Shown one piece after another: positions 34,689 through 45,180 of a stretch of DNA of 64,000 nucleotides (positions are counted from its first letter, which is position 1; each line of letters opens with the position of its first letter). Origin of the DNA: Pseudomonas turukhanskensis (GTDB lineage: Bacteria; Pseudomonadota; Gammaproteobacteria; Pseudomonadales; Pseudomonadaceae); the NCBI RefSeq assembly GCF_027922365.1, contig NZ_BSFN01000014.1, positions 1-64,000 on the forward strand. The letters run 5' to 3'. The notes beneath the pieces were generated by a model. It did no database searches. It was not told where the DNA came from and saw only the letters and a program-made list of their open reading frames with translations. The translations under genes were made by a program, and so were the position numbers.

Positions 34689-34803
34689 ACCCCACTTCCT
34701 CATTCAAGGCCGTAATGGCACTATGGTCCGTTGTATCAAAGCAGTAATAAATCGCGGGTAACGCCAAGGTTTCGGCGATAAAACACCATATCAGGGATAG
34801 AAA

Positions 34804-37320
34804 ATGGCGACGATCAAATCCAGCGATACCCGCACGCTTGTCGATGACCTGGGTTCACAATTCGTGGACCTGCTGCGCACCGGCAGCGAAGCCGGCGAGC
34901 CGTTTCGCGTTATCAGCGACTACATCGCGCAAGGCGGCTCGATAACCGACAAGCAAGCCAGTCAGACCGTCGACTACCCCTTGGCCGACGCGCCCCATAC
35001 AACGACCTACACCCTCACCGGCAGCCAGCTGCGAGACCCCGTGCTGGCCAATGGCACCAAGCTGGTCGATCAGACGCATGAAACTGAGTCGGGCTATGAC
35101 GACGACAGTGAAATGAATTACGACTCCAGCACCCAGTACGTCGACACCTGGACGACCCAGGGCAACCCCTACGACGCCGGCCACCTGACAGTCACCGGTT
35201 ACACCTCCACGGCCAAGGGTACGGGCACCTGGAGCGACGACGGCACCACCATCAAGGCGGTGCTCTCTGGTTCGGCAAAATTTGTCGGCCTGGAGCAGTA
35301 CGTTGCCAACAACGACGGCGATCTGGTGCTGCAAACCATCACCATCAACTCGGCGGCCCTGACAGCCAACAGCACGCAAAGCGGCACCTCTTGGGGCACC
35401 AAATTCACCGGCAGCGTGGTGGACACGGTCTCTCTGCTGAGCAAAACCGGCCTCACCTACGACGCCGTAGCCGGAACCTTCACCGGCGTGCTGGACAGCC
35501 TGACGTACAACTTCGGCTATTCGGTGAAAGCCTCCGGCTACGCCGAGAACTATCAGGACAGTTACAGCGCCGGCGCCTTCACCCAGGCCATGCTGCAAGC
35601 CCTGGCCGATGCCGTGAGCAACGAAACCGTCGCCTTGCACAAGGCGGCCCTGTTGGGCGGTGACGACACCATTACCGGCAACAGCAAAGAGGGCAATTTC
35701 CTCGAAGGCGGGCTGGGCAACGACCGCGTTACCGGCGCTACGGGTGACGACACGTTGTATGGCGATGAAGGCAACGACCTGTTGTTTGGCCTGGGCGGCA
35801 ATGACGTCCTGTATGGCGGTGACGGCAACGACGTACTCGACGGCGGTACCGGCCTTGACTACCTGATCGGCGGCGCCGGCGACGACACCTATATTCTCGA
35901 CCGCGACCTTGAGCTTGGCCGTATCAACACGTACCTGTCGCAAACCTTCGATGACGACGGAACCGACACCCTGCGTGTCACCTACAAAGGCGGCACTGCT
36001 GGCGCCCCGGCGCTGATCGCCATGACCGGCAGTCTGGCCCAGGTGGAGAACCTGCAGATTACCGGCACCGGCGTTTTCGGCGTATCGGGCAACAACCTGA
36101 ACAACGTGCTCGACGCGGGCAAAACCGCCAGCATGCTGAGCGGTGGCCTGGGTGATGACACCTACGTGGTGGCGGTGAAAGGCGCTGGGGTCTTCGAGAA
36201 CGAGGCCAGCGGTACAGACGCCGTTCTCGCCTCGCTCGCCTACGCCCTGGGCGCCAACGTCGAAAACCTGACCCTTACCGGCAAAGCCGCCATCAACGGC
36301 AAGGGCAACGAGTTGGACAACACCCTGACCGGCAACGACGGCGCCAATATTCTTGACGGAGGCGGCGGTGAGGATGTGCTGGTAGGCGGTAAAGGCAACG
36401 ACACCTATATCGTGGGTGACCTCGGCGAGGTGGTAACCGAAGCACTCAACGAAGGCATCGATACGGTCAAGTCGTCGGTGGCGTTCACCCTAGGCGCCAA
36501 CCTGGAAAACCTCACGCTAACCGGCACGGCACAAGACAACCTGAGCGGCACCGGCAACGCGCTGAAAAACACCCTGACCGGCGATGCCGGCGCCAACCAC
36601 CTCGATGGCGGAGGCGATGTCGACAAGCTGTTCGGCGGCGCTGGCAACGACACTTATACGGTCGATTTGATTGCCAAGGGCGTGGGCAGAAACGCCACCG
36701 TCGCCCTGGAAGACAGCATCACCGAGAAGAAAGGCGAGGGCGACCACGACACGCTGATTCTGCGCATCAGCCAGGAGACGCAAGTCAAACTGGCCGAGGC
36801 CAGCAAGCTGACCACCCTGACGCTGGCCACCCACCTGGAAAACCTCGACGCCAGCGGCACCGGCACCTTGAAGCTCAACCTGAGCGGCAATGCGGCTAAC
36901 AACATCATCACCGGCAACGACGGTGGCAACGCACTCAATGGCGGTGTCGGTAACGATCTGGTGATCGGTGGCAGTGGCGATGACCTGATCATCGGCGGCC
37001 TGGGTGCCGACACCCTCACCGGTGGCGCTGGCGCCGACACCTTCAGCTTCACCTCGATCAAAGACCTGGGCCTGGACGCCACGCAAGACATCATCACCGA
37101 CTTCACCAGCGGCCAAGACCTGCTCAGCTTCAAGGGGCTTAAAGGCTGGACGTTCAACGCCTCGGCGACACAAGCCAGCGGTGCCAAACAGCTGTGGACG
37201 GTGTTCGATGGCAACGACACCACGGTTTATGGCAACAGCGGCGGCAGCCTGGCTGCGGACTTCACCATCAAGTTGGTGGGCGTAACAGCGCTGGCGGAAT
37301 CGGACGTTTTGTTCGCTTAA
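34804..37320 (+). CDS. RTX protein 4 (paralogue of RTX 3-8)
   Basis: 838 residues. The N-terminal domain is about 1-284, and the first 33 bases of the gene (34804-34836) are identical to those of RTX gene 3 except possibly the last codon position. Motifs are TYTLTGSQLRD, FVGLEQY, SKTGLTYD, FTGVLDSLTY and FTQAMLQALADA. RTX region about 285-748; C-terminal module with DIITDFTSGQD, GAKQLWTV and tail AESDVLFA. Preceded by CAGGGATAGAAA, a leader almost repeated before gene 6. The 115-base gap after gene 3 has no clear terminator. No catalytic motif seen. Closest relative in the array is probably RTX 3. Confidence 0.87.
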   Translation: MATIKSSDTRTLVDDLGSQFVDLLRTGSEAGEPFRVISDYIAQGGSITDKQASQTVDYPLADAPHTTTYTLTGSQLRDPVLANGTKLVDQTHETESGYDDDSEMNYDSSTQYVDTWTTQGNPYDAGHLTVTGYTSTAKGTGTWSDDGTTIKAVLSGSAKFVGLEQYVANNDGDLVLQTITINSAALTANSTQSGTSWGTKFTGSVVDTVSLLSKTGLTYDAVAGTFTGVLDSLTYNFGYSVKASGYAENYQDSYSAGAFTQAMLQALADAVSNETVALHKAALLGGDDTITGNSKEGNFLEGGLGNDRVTGATGDDTLYGDEGNDLLFGLGGNDVLYGGDGNDVLDGGTGLDYLIGGAGDDTYILDRDLELGRINTYLSQTFDDDGTDTLRVTYKGGTAGAPALIAMTGSLAQVENLQITGTGVFGVSGNNLNNVLDAGKTASMLSGGLGDDTYVVAVKGAGVFENEASGTDAVLASLAYALGANVENLTLTGKAAINGKGNELDNTLTGNDGANILDGGGGEDVLVGGKGNDTYIVGDLGEVVTEALNEGIDTVKSSVAFTLGANLENLTLTGTAQDNLSGTGNALKNTLTGDAGANHLDGGGDVDKLFGGAGNDTYTVDLIAKGVGRNATVALEDSITEKKGEGDHDTLILRISQETQVKLAEASKLTTLTLATHLENLDASGTGTLKLNLSGNAANNIITGNDGGNALNGGVGNDLVIGGSGDDLIIGGLGADTLTGGAGADTFSFTSIKDLGLDATQDIITDFTSGQDLLSFKGLKGWTFNASATQASGAKQLWTVFDGNDTTVYGNSGGSLAADFTIKLVGVTALAESDVLFA

Positions 37321-37383
37321 CCCCACGCGGCCCCCATCGCACCTTTCACTGAAAACTAACCGCTCCAGAGCAGGGACTGAACA

Positions 37384-39852
37384 ATGGCCACGATCAAAAC
37401 GACCGACAGCAGAACGGTCGTTGACAACCTCGGCTTGCAACTGACCAGCCTGCTGAAAAACGGCACCTCTGTCGGCAGCTCACTCGGTCAGATCAGCAAG
37501 GACCTGGCCACTGACGGCGCTGCATCCGGAGCGGACCCGTACGCGATTACCGACACCAAGATGACTGAAACCGTTAGCCAACAGGCACCCAACCTGACCT
37601 CGTTGATAACCTACACGCTCACGGGCAGCCATCTCAAAGACCAGGCGCAGGCGCAGGCCTCCAAGTTGGTGTTGAACGGTACGGCCACGCTTTCGGCCAA
37701 TGGCGTTACCTCGGTCGCCACGTACAAATCGACCGGCTCCCTGGCGCTGACGGGCAACCCGTACGATCCCGACGATATGGCAGTCACACAGGCGGCTTAC
37801 TCCACGCAACAAATGATCAATTACGGTGGTCAGGGCAAAACCAATCAGAGCACCACAGTGTCGTTTCGCGGCGAGGAACAGTTCGGCGTTGATGGCGCCG
37901 GCAACACGTTCGAACAAAGCATCCTGGTCAAGAGTTTCACCAGCGCCGTGAAGCTCACGTCCACCAGCGCCTTCGTTAACAGCACCGCCCAGGAAAACAT
38001 CAGCCTCACCAGTGCCAGTGGTTTGAGTTATGACCTCGGCACCGGCTCGATTTCCGGCGCATTGGACAAGCTGACCTATACCGCCAAGACAACCAGCTCC
38101 AACGACCTTGTCATACCGGCGTTTAGTAACAGTTACACCGGTGGTGCGTTCACCGCCGACATGCTCGACGCCCTGGCTGAGGCTGCCTTTGCCACCGGTG
38201 CCTTCGCCGACACCTATGCCGCGCGCAAAGCGGCGATTTTCGGCGGCGACGACACCATTACCAGTGATGCCAAGAAGGCTAACTACATCGAAGCAGGTGC
38301 CGGCAACGACAGCGTTACCGGTGGGGCTGCGGCCGATGAGCTGTACGGCGACGAAGGCAACGACAAATTGTTCGGCCTGAGCGGCAATGACAAGTTATTT
38401 GGCGGCGATGGCGACGACGTGCTCGATGGCGGAGCCGGTGTCGATGTGATGGTGGGCGGCGCTGGTAACGACACCTATGTCATCGATAATGCCCAGGATC
38501 TGGAGCGGGTCAACTTTGATGGTGTATCGGGGTATCTGGACGACGGCGTCGACACCCTGCGCATTACCTACAAGGGCGGCTCTGTCGCCACGCCGGCCGA
38601 CATCCAGGTGCTCTTCGACGTCGAGAACCTGACCATCGCTGGTACCGGTGTATTCAGCGTGATCGGCAGCGACGCCGACAACGTGCTCGATGCCGGCAAC
38701 ACCGCCAGCACGTTGAACGGCTATTCGGGCGACGACACCTACTATGTCCGCATGAAGGGCGCCACCGTGATCGAGGACGACGCCAATGGCGCCAACGGCA
38801 ATGACACGGTTATTTCCTCCATCACCTACGCCCTTGGCGCCAACGTGGAAAATCTCACCCTGAACGGCAAAGCCGCCCTCAACGGCACCGGCAACGCGCT
38901 GGCTAACGTGCTGACCGGCAACGACGGCGCCAACATTCTCGACGGCGGCAGCGGTGCCGACAGCCTGGCCGGGGGCAAGGGCAATGACACCTATATCGTC
39001 GATAACCTGGGTGACAGCGTGACCGAAGCGCTCAATGCCGGCATCGACACCGTGAAGTCGTCGGTGTCTTTCACCTTGGGCGCCAACCTGGAAAATCTGA
39101 CCCTGACCGGTCTGGCGGCGGCCGACACGTCCGCAACGGGCAACGAACTGAACAACACCCTCATCGGTGATGCGGGCGACAACACAATCGACGGCCGTGC
39201 CGGTGTCGACAAGCTGGCCGGCGGCCAAGGTAACGACACCTACCTGGTCGACCTGAGCGTCAAGGGCACGGGCACGAAGGCGACCGCTGCCCTGGAAGAC
39301 AGCATCACCGAGAAGAAAGGCGAGGGCGACCATGACACGCTGATTTTGCGTGCGAGCCTGGACACCCACACCAAACTCGATGCGGCGACCAAGGTCACCA
39401 CCGTGACGCTGGCCAACTACCTGGAAAACCTGGACGCCAGCCAGACCGACGACCTGAAGCTCAACTTGACCGGCAACGCCGCCAACAACGTGATCACCGG
39501 CAACGATGCCGACAACCTGATCATCGGCGGCCTCGGTGCCGACACCCTCACCGGCGGTGCCGGTAGCGACACCTTCAGCTTTACCTCGCTAAAAGACCTG
39601 GGCCTGGACACCACGCAAGACATCATCACCGACTTCACCAGCGGCGAAGACCTGCTCAGTTTTAAAGGCCTCAAGGGCTGGACGTTCGATACCGGCGCTA
39701 CGCAAGCCACCGGCGCCAAACAGCTGTGGGCGGTGGTCGACAATGGCGACACGATTGTGTACGGCAACAGTGGCGGAACGCCGGACGCGGACTTCTCCAT
39801 CAAGCTGGTGGGCGTGACGACGCTGGCTGCCAGCGATGTCAGCTTCATCTGA
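37384..39852 (+). CDS. RTX protein 5 (shortest paralogue)
   Basis: 822 residues. The N-terminal domain is about 1-285 (MATIKTTDSRTVVDNLGLQL, ITDTKMTETV, TYTLTGSHLKD, NPYDPDDMAVTQ, SASGLSYD, ISGALDKLTY, FTADMLDALAEA). RTX region about 286-735; C-terminal module with DIITDFTSGED, GAKQLWAV and tail AASDVSFI. It is shorter than its siblings because the last RTX block goes from NVITGNDADN straight to LIIGGLGADTLTGG, missing about two nonapeptides present in RTX 3, 4, 6 and 7. Only 63 bases separate it from gene 4, with CAGGGACTGAACA before the ATG, so cotranscription is likely. Confidence 0.87.
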   Translation: MATIKTTDSRTVVDNLGLQLTSLLKNGTSVGSSLGQISKDLATDGAASGADPYAITDTKMTETVSQQAPNLTSLITYTLTGSHLKDQAQAQASKLVLNGTATLSANGVTSVATYKSTGSLALTGNPYDPDDMAVTQAAYSTQQMINYGGQGKTNQSTTVSFRGEEQFGVDGAGNTFEQSILVKSFTSAVKLTSTSAFVNSTAQENISLTSASGLSYDLGTGSISGALDKLTYTAKTTSSNDLVIPAFSNSYTGGAFTADMLDALAEAAFATGAFADTYAARKAAIFGGDDTITSDAKKANYIEAGAGNDSVTGGAAADELYGDEGNDKLFGLSGNDKLFGGDGDDVLDGGAGVDVMVGGAGNDTYVIDNAQDLERVNFDGVSGYLDDGVDTLRITYKGGSVATPADIQVLFDVENLTIAGTGVFSVIGSDADNVLDAGNTASTLNGYSGDDTYYVRMKGATVIEDDANGANGNDTVISSITYALGANVENLTLNGKAALNGTGNALANVLTGNDGANILDGGSGADSLAGGKGNDTYIVDNLGDSVTEALNAGIDTVKSSVSFTLGANLENLTLTGLAAADTSATGNELNNTLIGDAGDNTIDGRAGVDKLAGGQGNDTYLVDLSVKGTGTKATAALEDSITEKKGEGDHDTLILRASLDTHTKLDAATKVTTVTLANYLENLDASQTDDLKLNLTGNAANNVITGNDADNLIIGGLGADTLTGGAGSDTFSFTSLKDLGLDTTQDIITDFTSGEDLLSFKGLKGWTFDTGATQATGAKQLWAVVDNGDTIVYGNSGGTPDADFSIKLVGVTTLAASDVSFI

Positions 39853-39944
39853 ACAGCGCTAACCGATCCGATGACTGAGCACGCGGCAAGGCAGTGATGC
39901 CAAGCCGCTCACCCCACACGCGCGCTCCACGGCAGGGATAGAAC

Positions 39945-42458
39945 ATGGCGACGATCAAAACCAGTGACACCACAACGCTTGCCGATGGCCTTGCCACGAA
40001 GCTTATCAACCTGCTCGGCTCCGGCACCGGGGCCGTCGGTGCGTTGGACGTGGTGGGCACTGCCATGGAGGCTGGCAGTGGCGGGGCAACCCCTCCCCAG
40101 GTAACGGACACCAAGGCCGTGTTGAGCGTCACCAACAGTGGGGTCACGACCGCCTTTACCCTGACCGGCACGCAGCTGACCCATGACGAGGTGGCGAATA
40201 CCACGCGGCTGGAGGTTACGCAGTCGGGCACTTGGCTGTCTCAGTCCAACGGTTTCAACCGCACGGACACCGTAAAGGGCACGGGCACGCTGGCGATCTC
40301 GGGTAATCCGTACGCCCGCGATCCCGTGGAGATTTCGCAGATTTCCAACAATCAGCAATTGAGCTCCTTGCTTAAAGCGGCCGCTGGCTCGGTAAAGCAA
40401 GTCACGACCACGACCCTGTCGTTTACGGGGCTGGAACGCTATGTGCCCTACGATGCGGATGACTCGGAGCTGCAGAGCACCACCATCAAGACCTACAACG
40501 CAGCGGTCAAAGTCACCACCAACGGCTCCGTCAACGGCCCCGTCAAAGGCAGTTCCGAAGACAGCCTGGCGCTGACCAGCAAGGGTGGCTTGAGCTACGA
40601 CGTAACCAGCGGCGTGCTGACTGGCGGGGTGGACAAGCTCTCCTACGTGTTGGCGGCGACCCAGACTCAGCAGGGTTTTACCGTGGCCTTCGAGCACCGC
40701 TATACCGCTGGCGTGTTTACCCAGCAGATGCTCGATGACCTGGCGCAAGCCGTGTTTACCAACAGTGCCAGCCTGGCCTACGACGCCATCCTGGGCGGCG
40801 ACGACAGCATTACCGGCGCAAGCAAAACCGCCAACACCCTGGCCGGTGGCGGCGGCAATGACAGCATCACCGGCAATGCGGGGGCGGACACGCTCAGTGG
40901 TGATGCGGGCGACGACAAGCTGTTCGGCCTGGCGGGCAACGACACGCTGTACGGCGGCGACGGTAACGACGTGCTCAACGGCGGCGCGGGCATCGACAGC
41001 CTGTTCGGTGGCGCAGGCAATGACACCTATATCCTCGACAACGCCGCAGAGCTGGCCCAGGTCAATGCCTCGGGCGGCTTCGCCGATGCCGGCAATGACA
41101 CCCTGCGCATCACCTTCAAGGGTGGCTCGGCGACCACGCCGGCGCTTATCGATATGACCGCCAACGCCAACCTCGCCAACGTCGAGAACGTGCAGATCAC
41201 CGGCCCGGGCGTCTTCAACGTGATCGGCAACGCCCAGGCCAACGTGTTCGACCCCGGCAAAACCGCCAGCACGTTGAGTGGTGGTGCGGGCGACGACACC
41301 TACTACGTGCGCATCAAAGGCGTGACGATCACCGAGAACGCGGCCAGCGGTAACGACACGGTGATTTCGTCGCTCACCTACGTGCTGGGCAGCGATCTCG
41401 AAAACCTCACCCTGACCGGCAAAGCCGCCCTCAACGGCACTGGCAACACGCGCGACAACATCCTTATCGGCAACGACGGCGCCAACGTGCTCGACGGCGG
41501 CAACGGCGCGGACAGCATGAGCGGCGGCAAGGGCAACGACACCTATATCGTCGGTAGCGTGGGTGATGTGGTGGCCGAAGCGCTTAACGAGGGGATCGAC
41601 ACGGTCAAGTCGTCGGTGGGCTACACCCTGGGCGCCAACCTGGAAAACCTGACCCTGTTTGGCTCAACGCCTGCGGGCCTTTCGGCCATCGGCAACGAAC
41701 TTAAAAACGTCATCACCGGCAATGGCGGCAATAACCTGATCGATGGGGCGGGCGGCGTCGACAAGCTGCTCGGCGGCGCCGGCAACGACAGCTATATCGT
41801 CGACCTGCTGGCCAAGAGCACAGGCGCCAAAGCCACCGCCGTGCTCGAAGACACGGTGATCGAAAAGAAAGGCGAAGGCGACAGCGACACGCTGTACCTG
41901 CGCATCAGCCAGGACACGCAAAACAAACTCGCCACCGCGAGCAAAGCCACCACGCTGACCGCCGCTGCCAACCTGGAAAACCTGGATGTCTCCGGTACGG
42001 GCACCGTGAAACTCAACCTGACCGGTAACGTGGACATCAACAGTCTCATCGGCAACGACGCCGACAACGTCATCAACGGTGGCGCCGGTAACGACTTCCT
42101 CTATGGCGGCGGCGGTGACGACCTGATCATTGGCGGCCTGGGAATCGACACCCTCACCGGCGGCGCCGGTAGCGACACCTTTAGCTTCACCTCGCTCAAA
42201 GACCTGGGTCGGGACACCACGCAAGACATCGTTGCCGACTTCCACACTGGCGAAGACGTGCTCAGTTTCAAAGGCTTCAAGGGCTGGACGTTCGATACCG
42301 GCGCTACGCAAGCCACCGGCGCCAAGCAGCTGTGGGCGGTGGTCAGTGGCAGCGACACGATTGTGTACGGCAACAGCGGCGGCAGCCTCGAAGCGGACTT
42401 CTCGATCAAGTTGCAGGGGACAACGACGTTGGCCTCCACCGATGTTGTTTTTGCCTAG
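39945..42458 (+). CDS. RTX protein 6 (paralogue of RTX 3-8)
   Basis: 837 residues. The N-terminal domain is about 1-283, with MATIKTSDTTTLADGLATKL, VTDTKAVLSV, AFTLTGTQLTHDE, NPYARDPVEISQIS, FTGLERY, SKGGLSYD, LTGGVDKLSY and FTQQMLDDLAQA. RTX region about 284-748; C-terminal module with DIVADFHTGED, GAKQLWAV and tail ASTDVVFA. Its N-terminal domain looks closest to that of RTX 8 (shared ISQI.S.QQ.S.L). The start follows CAGGGATAGAAC. The gap to gene 7 contains a short GC hairpin GGCCGC/GCGGCC (42470-42485) with a weak T tract, perhaps a partial terminator. Confidence 0.87.
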   Translation: MATIKTSDTTTLADGLATKLINLLGSGTGAVGALDVVGTAMEAGSGGATPPQVTDTKAVLSVTNSGVTTAFTLTGTQLTHDEVANTTRLEVTQSGTWLSQSNGFNRTDTVKGTGTLAISGNPYARDPVEISQISNNQQLSSLLKAAAGSVKQVTTTTLSFTGLERYVPYDADDSELQSTTIKTYNAAVKVTTNGSVNGPVKGSSEDSLALTSKGGLSYDVTSGVLTGGVDKLSYVLAATQTQQGFTVAFEHRYTAGVFTQQMLDDLAQAVFTNSASLAYDAILGGDDSITGASKTANTLAGGGGNDSITGNAGADTLSGDAGDDKLFGLAGNDTLYGGDGNDVLNGGAGIDSLFGGAGNDTYILDNAAELAQVNASGGFADAGNDTLRITFKGGSATTPALIDMTANANLANVENVQITGPGVFNVIGNAQANVFDPGKTASTLSGGAGDDTYYVRIKGVTITENAASGNDTVISSLTYVLGSDLENLTLTGKAALNGTGNTRDNILIGNDGANVLDGGNGADSMSGGKGNDTYIVGSVGDVVAEALNEGIDTVKSSVGYTLGANLENLTLFGSTPAGLSAIGNELKNVITGNGGNNLIDGAGGVDKLLGGAGNDSYIVDLLAKSTGAKATAVLEDTVIEKKGEGDSDTLYLRISQDTQNKLATASKATTLTAAANLENLDVSGTGTVKLNLTGNVDINSLIGNDADNVINGGAGNDFLYGGGGDDLIIGGLGIDTLTGGAGSDTFSFTSLKDLGRDTTQDIVADFHTGEDVLSFKGFKGWTFDTGATQATGAKQLWAVVSGSDTIVYGNSGGSLEADFSIKLQGTTTLASTDVVFA

Positions 42459-42526
42459 GCAATTGAACGGGCCGCTCGCGCGGCCAGGTTTCTTCAGGGA
42501 TCAACGTTGTAAAACAGGGACAGAAA

Positions 42527-45067
42527 ATGGCAACAATCAAGACTAGCGACACCAAGGTCGTTATTGAAAACCTGGGTACCAAACTGCTCGATCTGCTTCA
42601 TGCAGGCAGCCATACCGGCGAAGCTATCGATGAGCTTGGCTTCTACATGGTGGACGACGGTGCCGACGCCGGTCCGGGCCAGACGGTCCAGTACGCCATT
42701 ACTGATACCAAGGCCACTCAGGCCATCAGCACCGCGTACGACAATGGAAAGTCGGCGATCAAGTACACGCTCAGCGGTACTGACCTGAAAGACTTTGATC
42801 TCGCCCACGCCAGCAAGCTGGTGTTCGACCGTTCAAGCGCTTTCAAAACCTTCGATGCCGGTAGCGGCATTACCCAGACCGATAAAAACAATTTCAGCAG
42901 CGCGGTGACGCTCACGGTCAATCCGTACACGCCGACGGCGCTGGAAGTTAGCAAGATCGTCGGCAGCGGCCAGCAGAGCACGTTGATGAAGATGGCTGGC
43001 GCCTCGTTGAACATCGTCGGCACAACGACGATGTCTTTTTTGGGGCTTGAGCAATATCACAGGGCTAGCGGCACGACCGAGCTGCAAAACATCACCATCA
43101 ATAGCTATTCCGTTGCGCTCAAAGGCACCAATAGTGGCACCTATGATGGAGTTCCGTTCGGCGGCAACTCTACCGAAAGCTTCGCCCTCAATAGCAAAGG
43201 CGGTCTGAGTTACGACACCAGTTCGGGGCAGCTTACCGGGGCGCTGGATAGCCTCTCGTATGTCTCGTACCACACCACCAAAGCCGACGGCTATTCCGAG
43301 ACGGTGGAACACCGCTACAGTGCTGGCGCGCTTACGCCGGAAATTCTCGACGCGTTGGCCGGGGCGCTTGCTGCCGACACCTACGCAACCCGCAAAGCAG
43401 CGCTGTTCAGCGGCGACGACATCGTCAGCGGCGTTGCCAAGCACAACAATTACCTGGAAGCAGGTGCCGGCAATGACCGGGTGACAGGGCATGCTTTCGC
43501 AGACACGCTGTATGGCGATGAGGGCAACGACCTGCTGTTTGGCCTTGGCGGCACCGACACGCTGTATGGCGGCGATGGCGACGATGTGCTGGACGGCGGT
43601 GCCGACGTGGACACGATGAGTGGCGGTGACGGTGATGACACCTATGTTCTCGACGATCAAAACGAGCTGTCCAAGATCAACCGCAACGGTGCTGCCGATC
43701 ACGGCAGCGACACGCTGCGCATTACTTACAAAGGCGGCACCATTGCCGTCCCCAGCGGCATTGACCTGACGTTCTTCACTCTGCCGAGTGTCGAGAACGT
43801 GGTTATTACCGGCACGGGCGTCTTCGACATAACGGGCAATAGCGCCGATAACATTTTCAAACCGGGCAAAAACATCAGCACGATGACCGGTGGCCTGGGC
43901 AACGACACCTACTATGTCGCCGTTAAAGGCATGACGGTCATCGAAAGCGCCGTGCCTGGAAATGACACGGTTATCTCCTCGATCACTTACGCCTTGGGCG
44001 CCAACGTCGAAAACCTTACCTTGATGGGCACGGCCGCCATCAACGGCACCGGCAATGAGCTGGAAAACATCCTGATCGGCAACCAGGGCGCCAATGTGCT
44101 CGACGGCGGCGCCGGAGCCGACAACCTGGCCGGCGGCAAAGGCAACGACACCTATATCGTGGATGATCGCGATGATGTGGTGACTGAGGAACTCAATGCC
44201 GGCATTGATACGGTCAAGGCCTCGTTCGATTACACCCTGGGCGCGAACCTGGAAAATCTGACCCTTGTCGGCAGCGACGACGCAGGCCTGTGGGGTATTG
44301 GTAACGAGCTGAACAACACCATCATAGGCAATACCGGCAACAACTATCTCGCCGGCATGGATGGCGTCGACAAGCTGATTGGTGGCAAAGGCGATGACGT
44401 TTACTACGTCAGTCTGGCGGTCAAGGGCACAGGCAGCAGAGCCACTGTCGGCCTGGAAGACACCGTGGTCGAAACCAAAGGCGGGGGCGACCACGACTCG
44501 TTGATTCTGCACGCAGATCGTCCCGCTGTGGACGTCGCTAACGGTGCGGCAAAGACCATTACGGTGGTGCTGGCAGCCAACCTGGAAAATATGTACGCCA
44601 CCAATACCGGTGCCATGAAACTCAACCTGACCGGTAATGCTGCCAACAATTCGCTTACCGGTAACAATGGCGACAACGTGATCATCGGCGGCGCCGGTAA
44701 TGATGTGATTGAAGGGGCGGGCGGCGAGGACGTGATTGTTGGCGGCCTGGGTACGGACGTGATGCTCGGCGGCACCGGTAATGACACCTTCCGCTTCGAC
44801 TCTGTCAAAGACCTTGGTCTGGATTTGGCCCAGGATCTGATCATGGACTTTACCAGCGGCGAAGACGTGCTCAGCTTCAAAGGCTTCAAAGGCTGGAGTT
44901 TCGATACCACGGCGTCTCAAGCCTCCGGCGCCAAGCAGCTGTGGGCCGTGGTTGATGGCGCCAATACCACCGTTTACGGCAACAGCGGCGGTAGCCTGGA
45001 TGCCGATTTCGCCATCACATTGATAGGCACCACGACGCTGGCGGGGGCGGACATTGTATTTGCCTGA
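42527..45067 (+). CDS. RTX protein 7 (paralogue of RTX 3-8)
   Basis: 846 residues. The N-terminal domain is about 1-293 (MATIKTSDTKVVIENLGTKL, ITDTKATQAI, KYTLSGTDLKD, NPYTPTALEVSK, FLGLEQY, SKGGLSYD, LTGALDSLSY, LTPEILDALAGA). RTX region about 294-756, slightly more diverged than its siblings (MLGGTGNDTFRFDSVKDLG). C-terminal module with DLIMDFTSGED, GAKQLWAV and tail AGADIVFA. Preceded by CAGGGACAGAAA. The gap to gene 8 has a weak hairpin TTCAGcggCTGAA (near 45080) followed by seven T, which could terminate part of the transcripts. Confidence 0.87.
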   Translation: MATIKTSDTKVVIENLGTKLLDLLHAGSHTGEAIDELGFYMVDDGADAGPGQTVQYAITDTKATQAISTAYDNGKSAIKYTLSGTDLKDFDLAHASKLVFDRSSAFKTFDAGSGITQTDKNNFSSAVTLTVNPYTPTALEVSKIVGSGQQSTLMKMAGASLNIVGTTTMSFLGLEQYHRASGTTELQNITINSYSVALKGTNSGTYDGVPFGGNSTESFALNSKGGLSYDTSSGQLTGALDSLSYVSYHTTKADGYSETVEHRYSAGALTPEILDALAGALAADTYATRKAALFSGDDIVSGVAKHNNYLEAGAGNDRVTGHAFADTLYGDEGNDLLFGLGGTDTLYGGDGDDVLDGGADVDTMSGGDGDDTYVLDDQNELSKINRNGAADHGSDTLRITYKGGTIAVPSGIDLTFFTLPSVENVVITGTGVFDITGNSADNIFKPGKNISTMTGGLGNDTYYVAVKGMTVIESAVPGNDTVISSITYALGANVENLTLMGTAAINGTGNELENILIGNQGANVLDGGAGADNLAGGKGNDTYIVDDRDDVVTEELNAGIDTVKASFDYTLGANLENLTLVGSDDAGLWGIGNELNNTIIGNTGNNYLAGMDGVDKLIGGKGDDVYYVSLAVKGTGSRATVGLEDTVVETKGGGDHDSLILHADRPAVDVANGAAKTITVVLAANLENMYATNTGAMKLNLTGNAANNSLTGNNGDNVIIGGAGNDVIEGAGGEDVIVGGLGTDVMLGGTGNDTFRFDSVKDLGLDLAQDLIMDFTSGEDVLSFKGFKGWSFDTTASQASGAKQLWAVVDGANTTVYGNSGGSLDADFAITLIGTTTLAGADIVFA

Positions 45068-45180
45068 TCCAACCGATTCAGCGGCTGAAGAACGCTTTTT
45101 TTGCACGCGGTAAGACAGTCATACAGAGCTGGTAAAAAGCCGGCTCGCACACACTAAAAAGTTCATGACAGGGATGGACC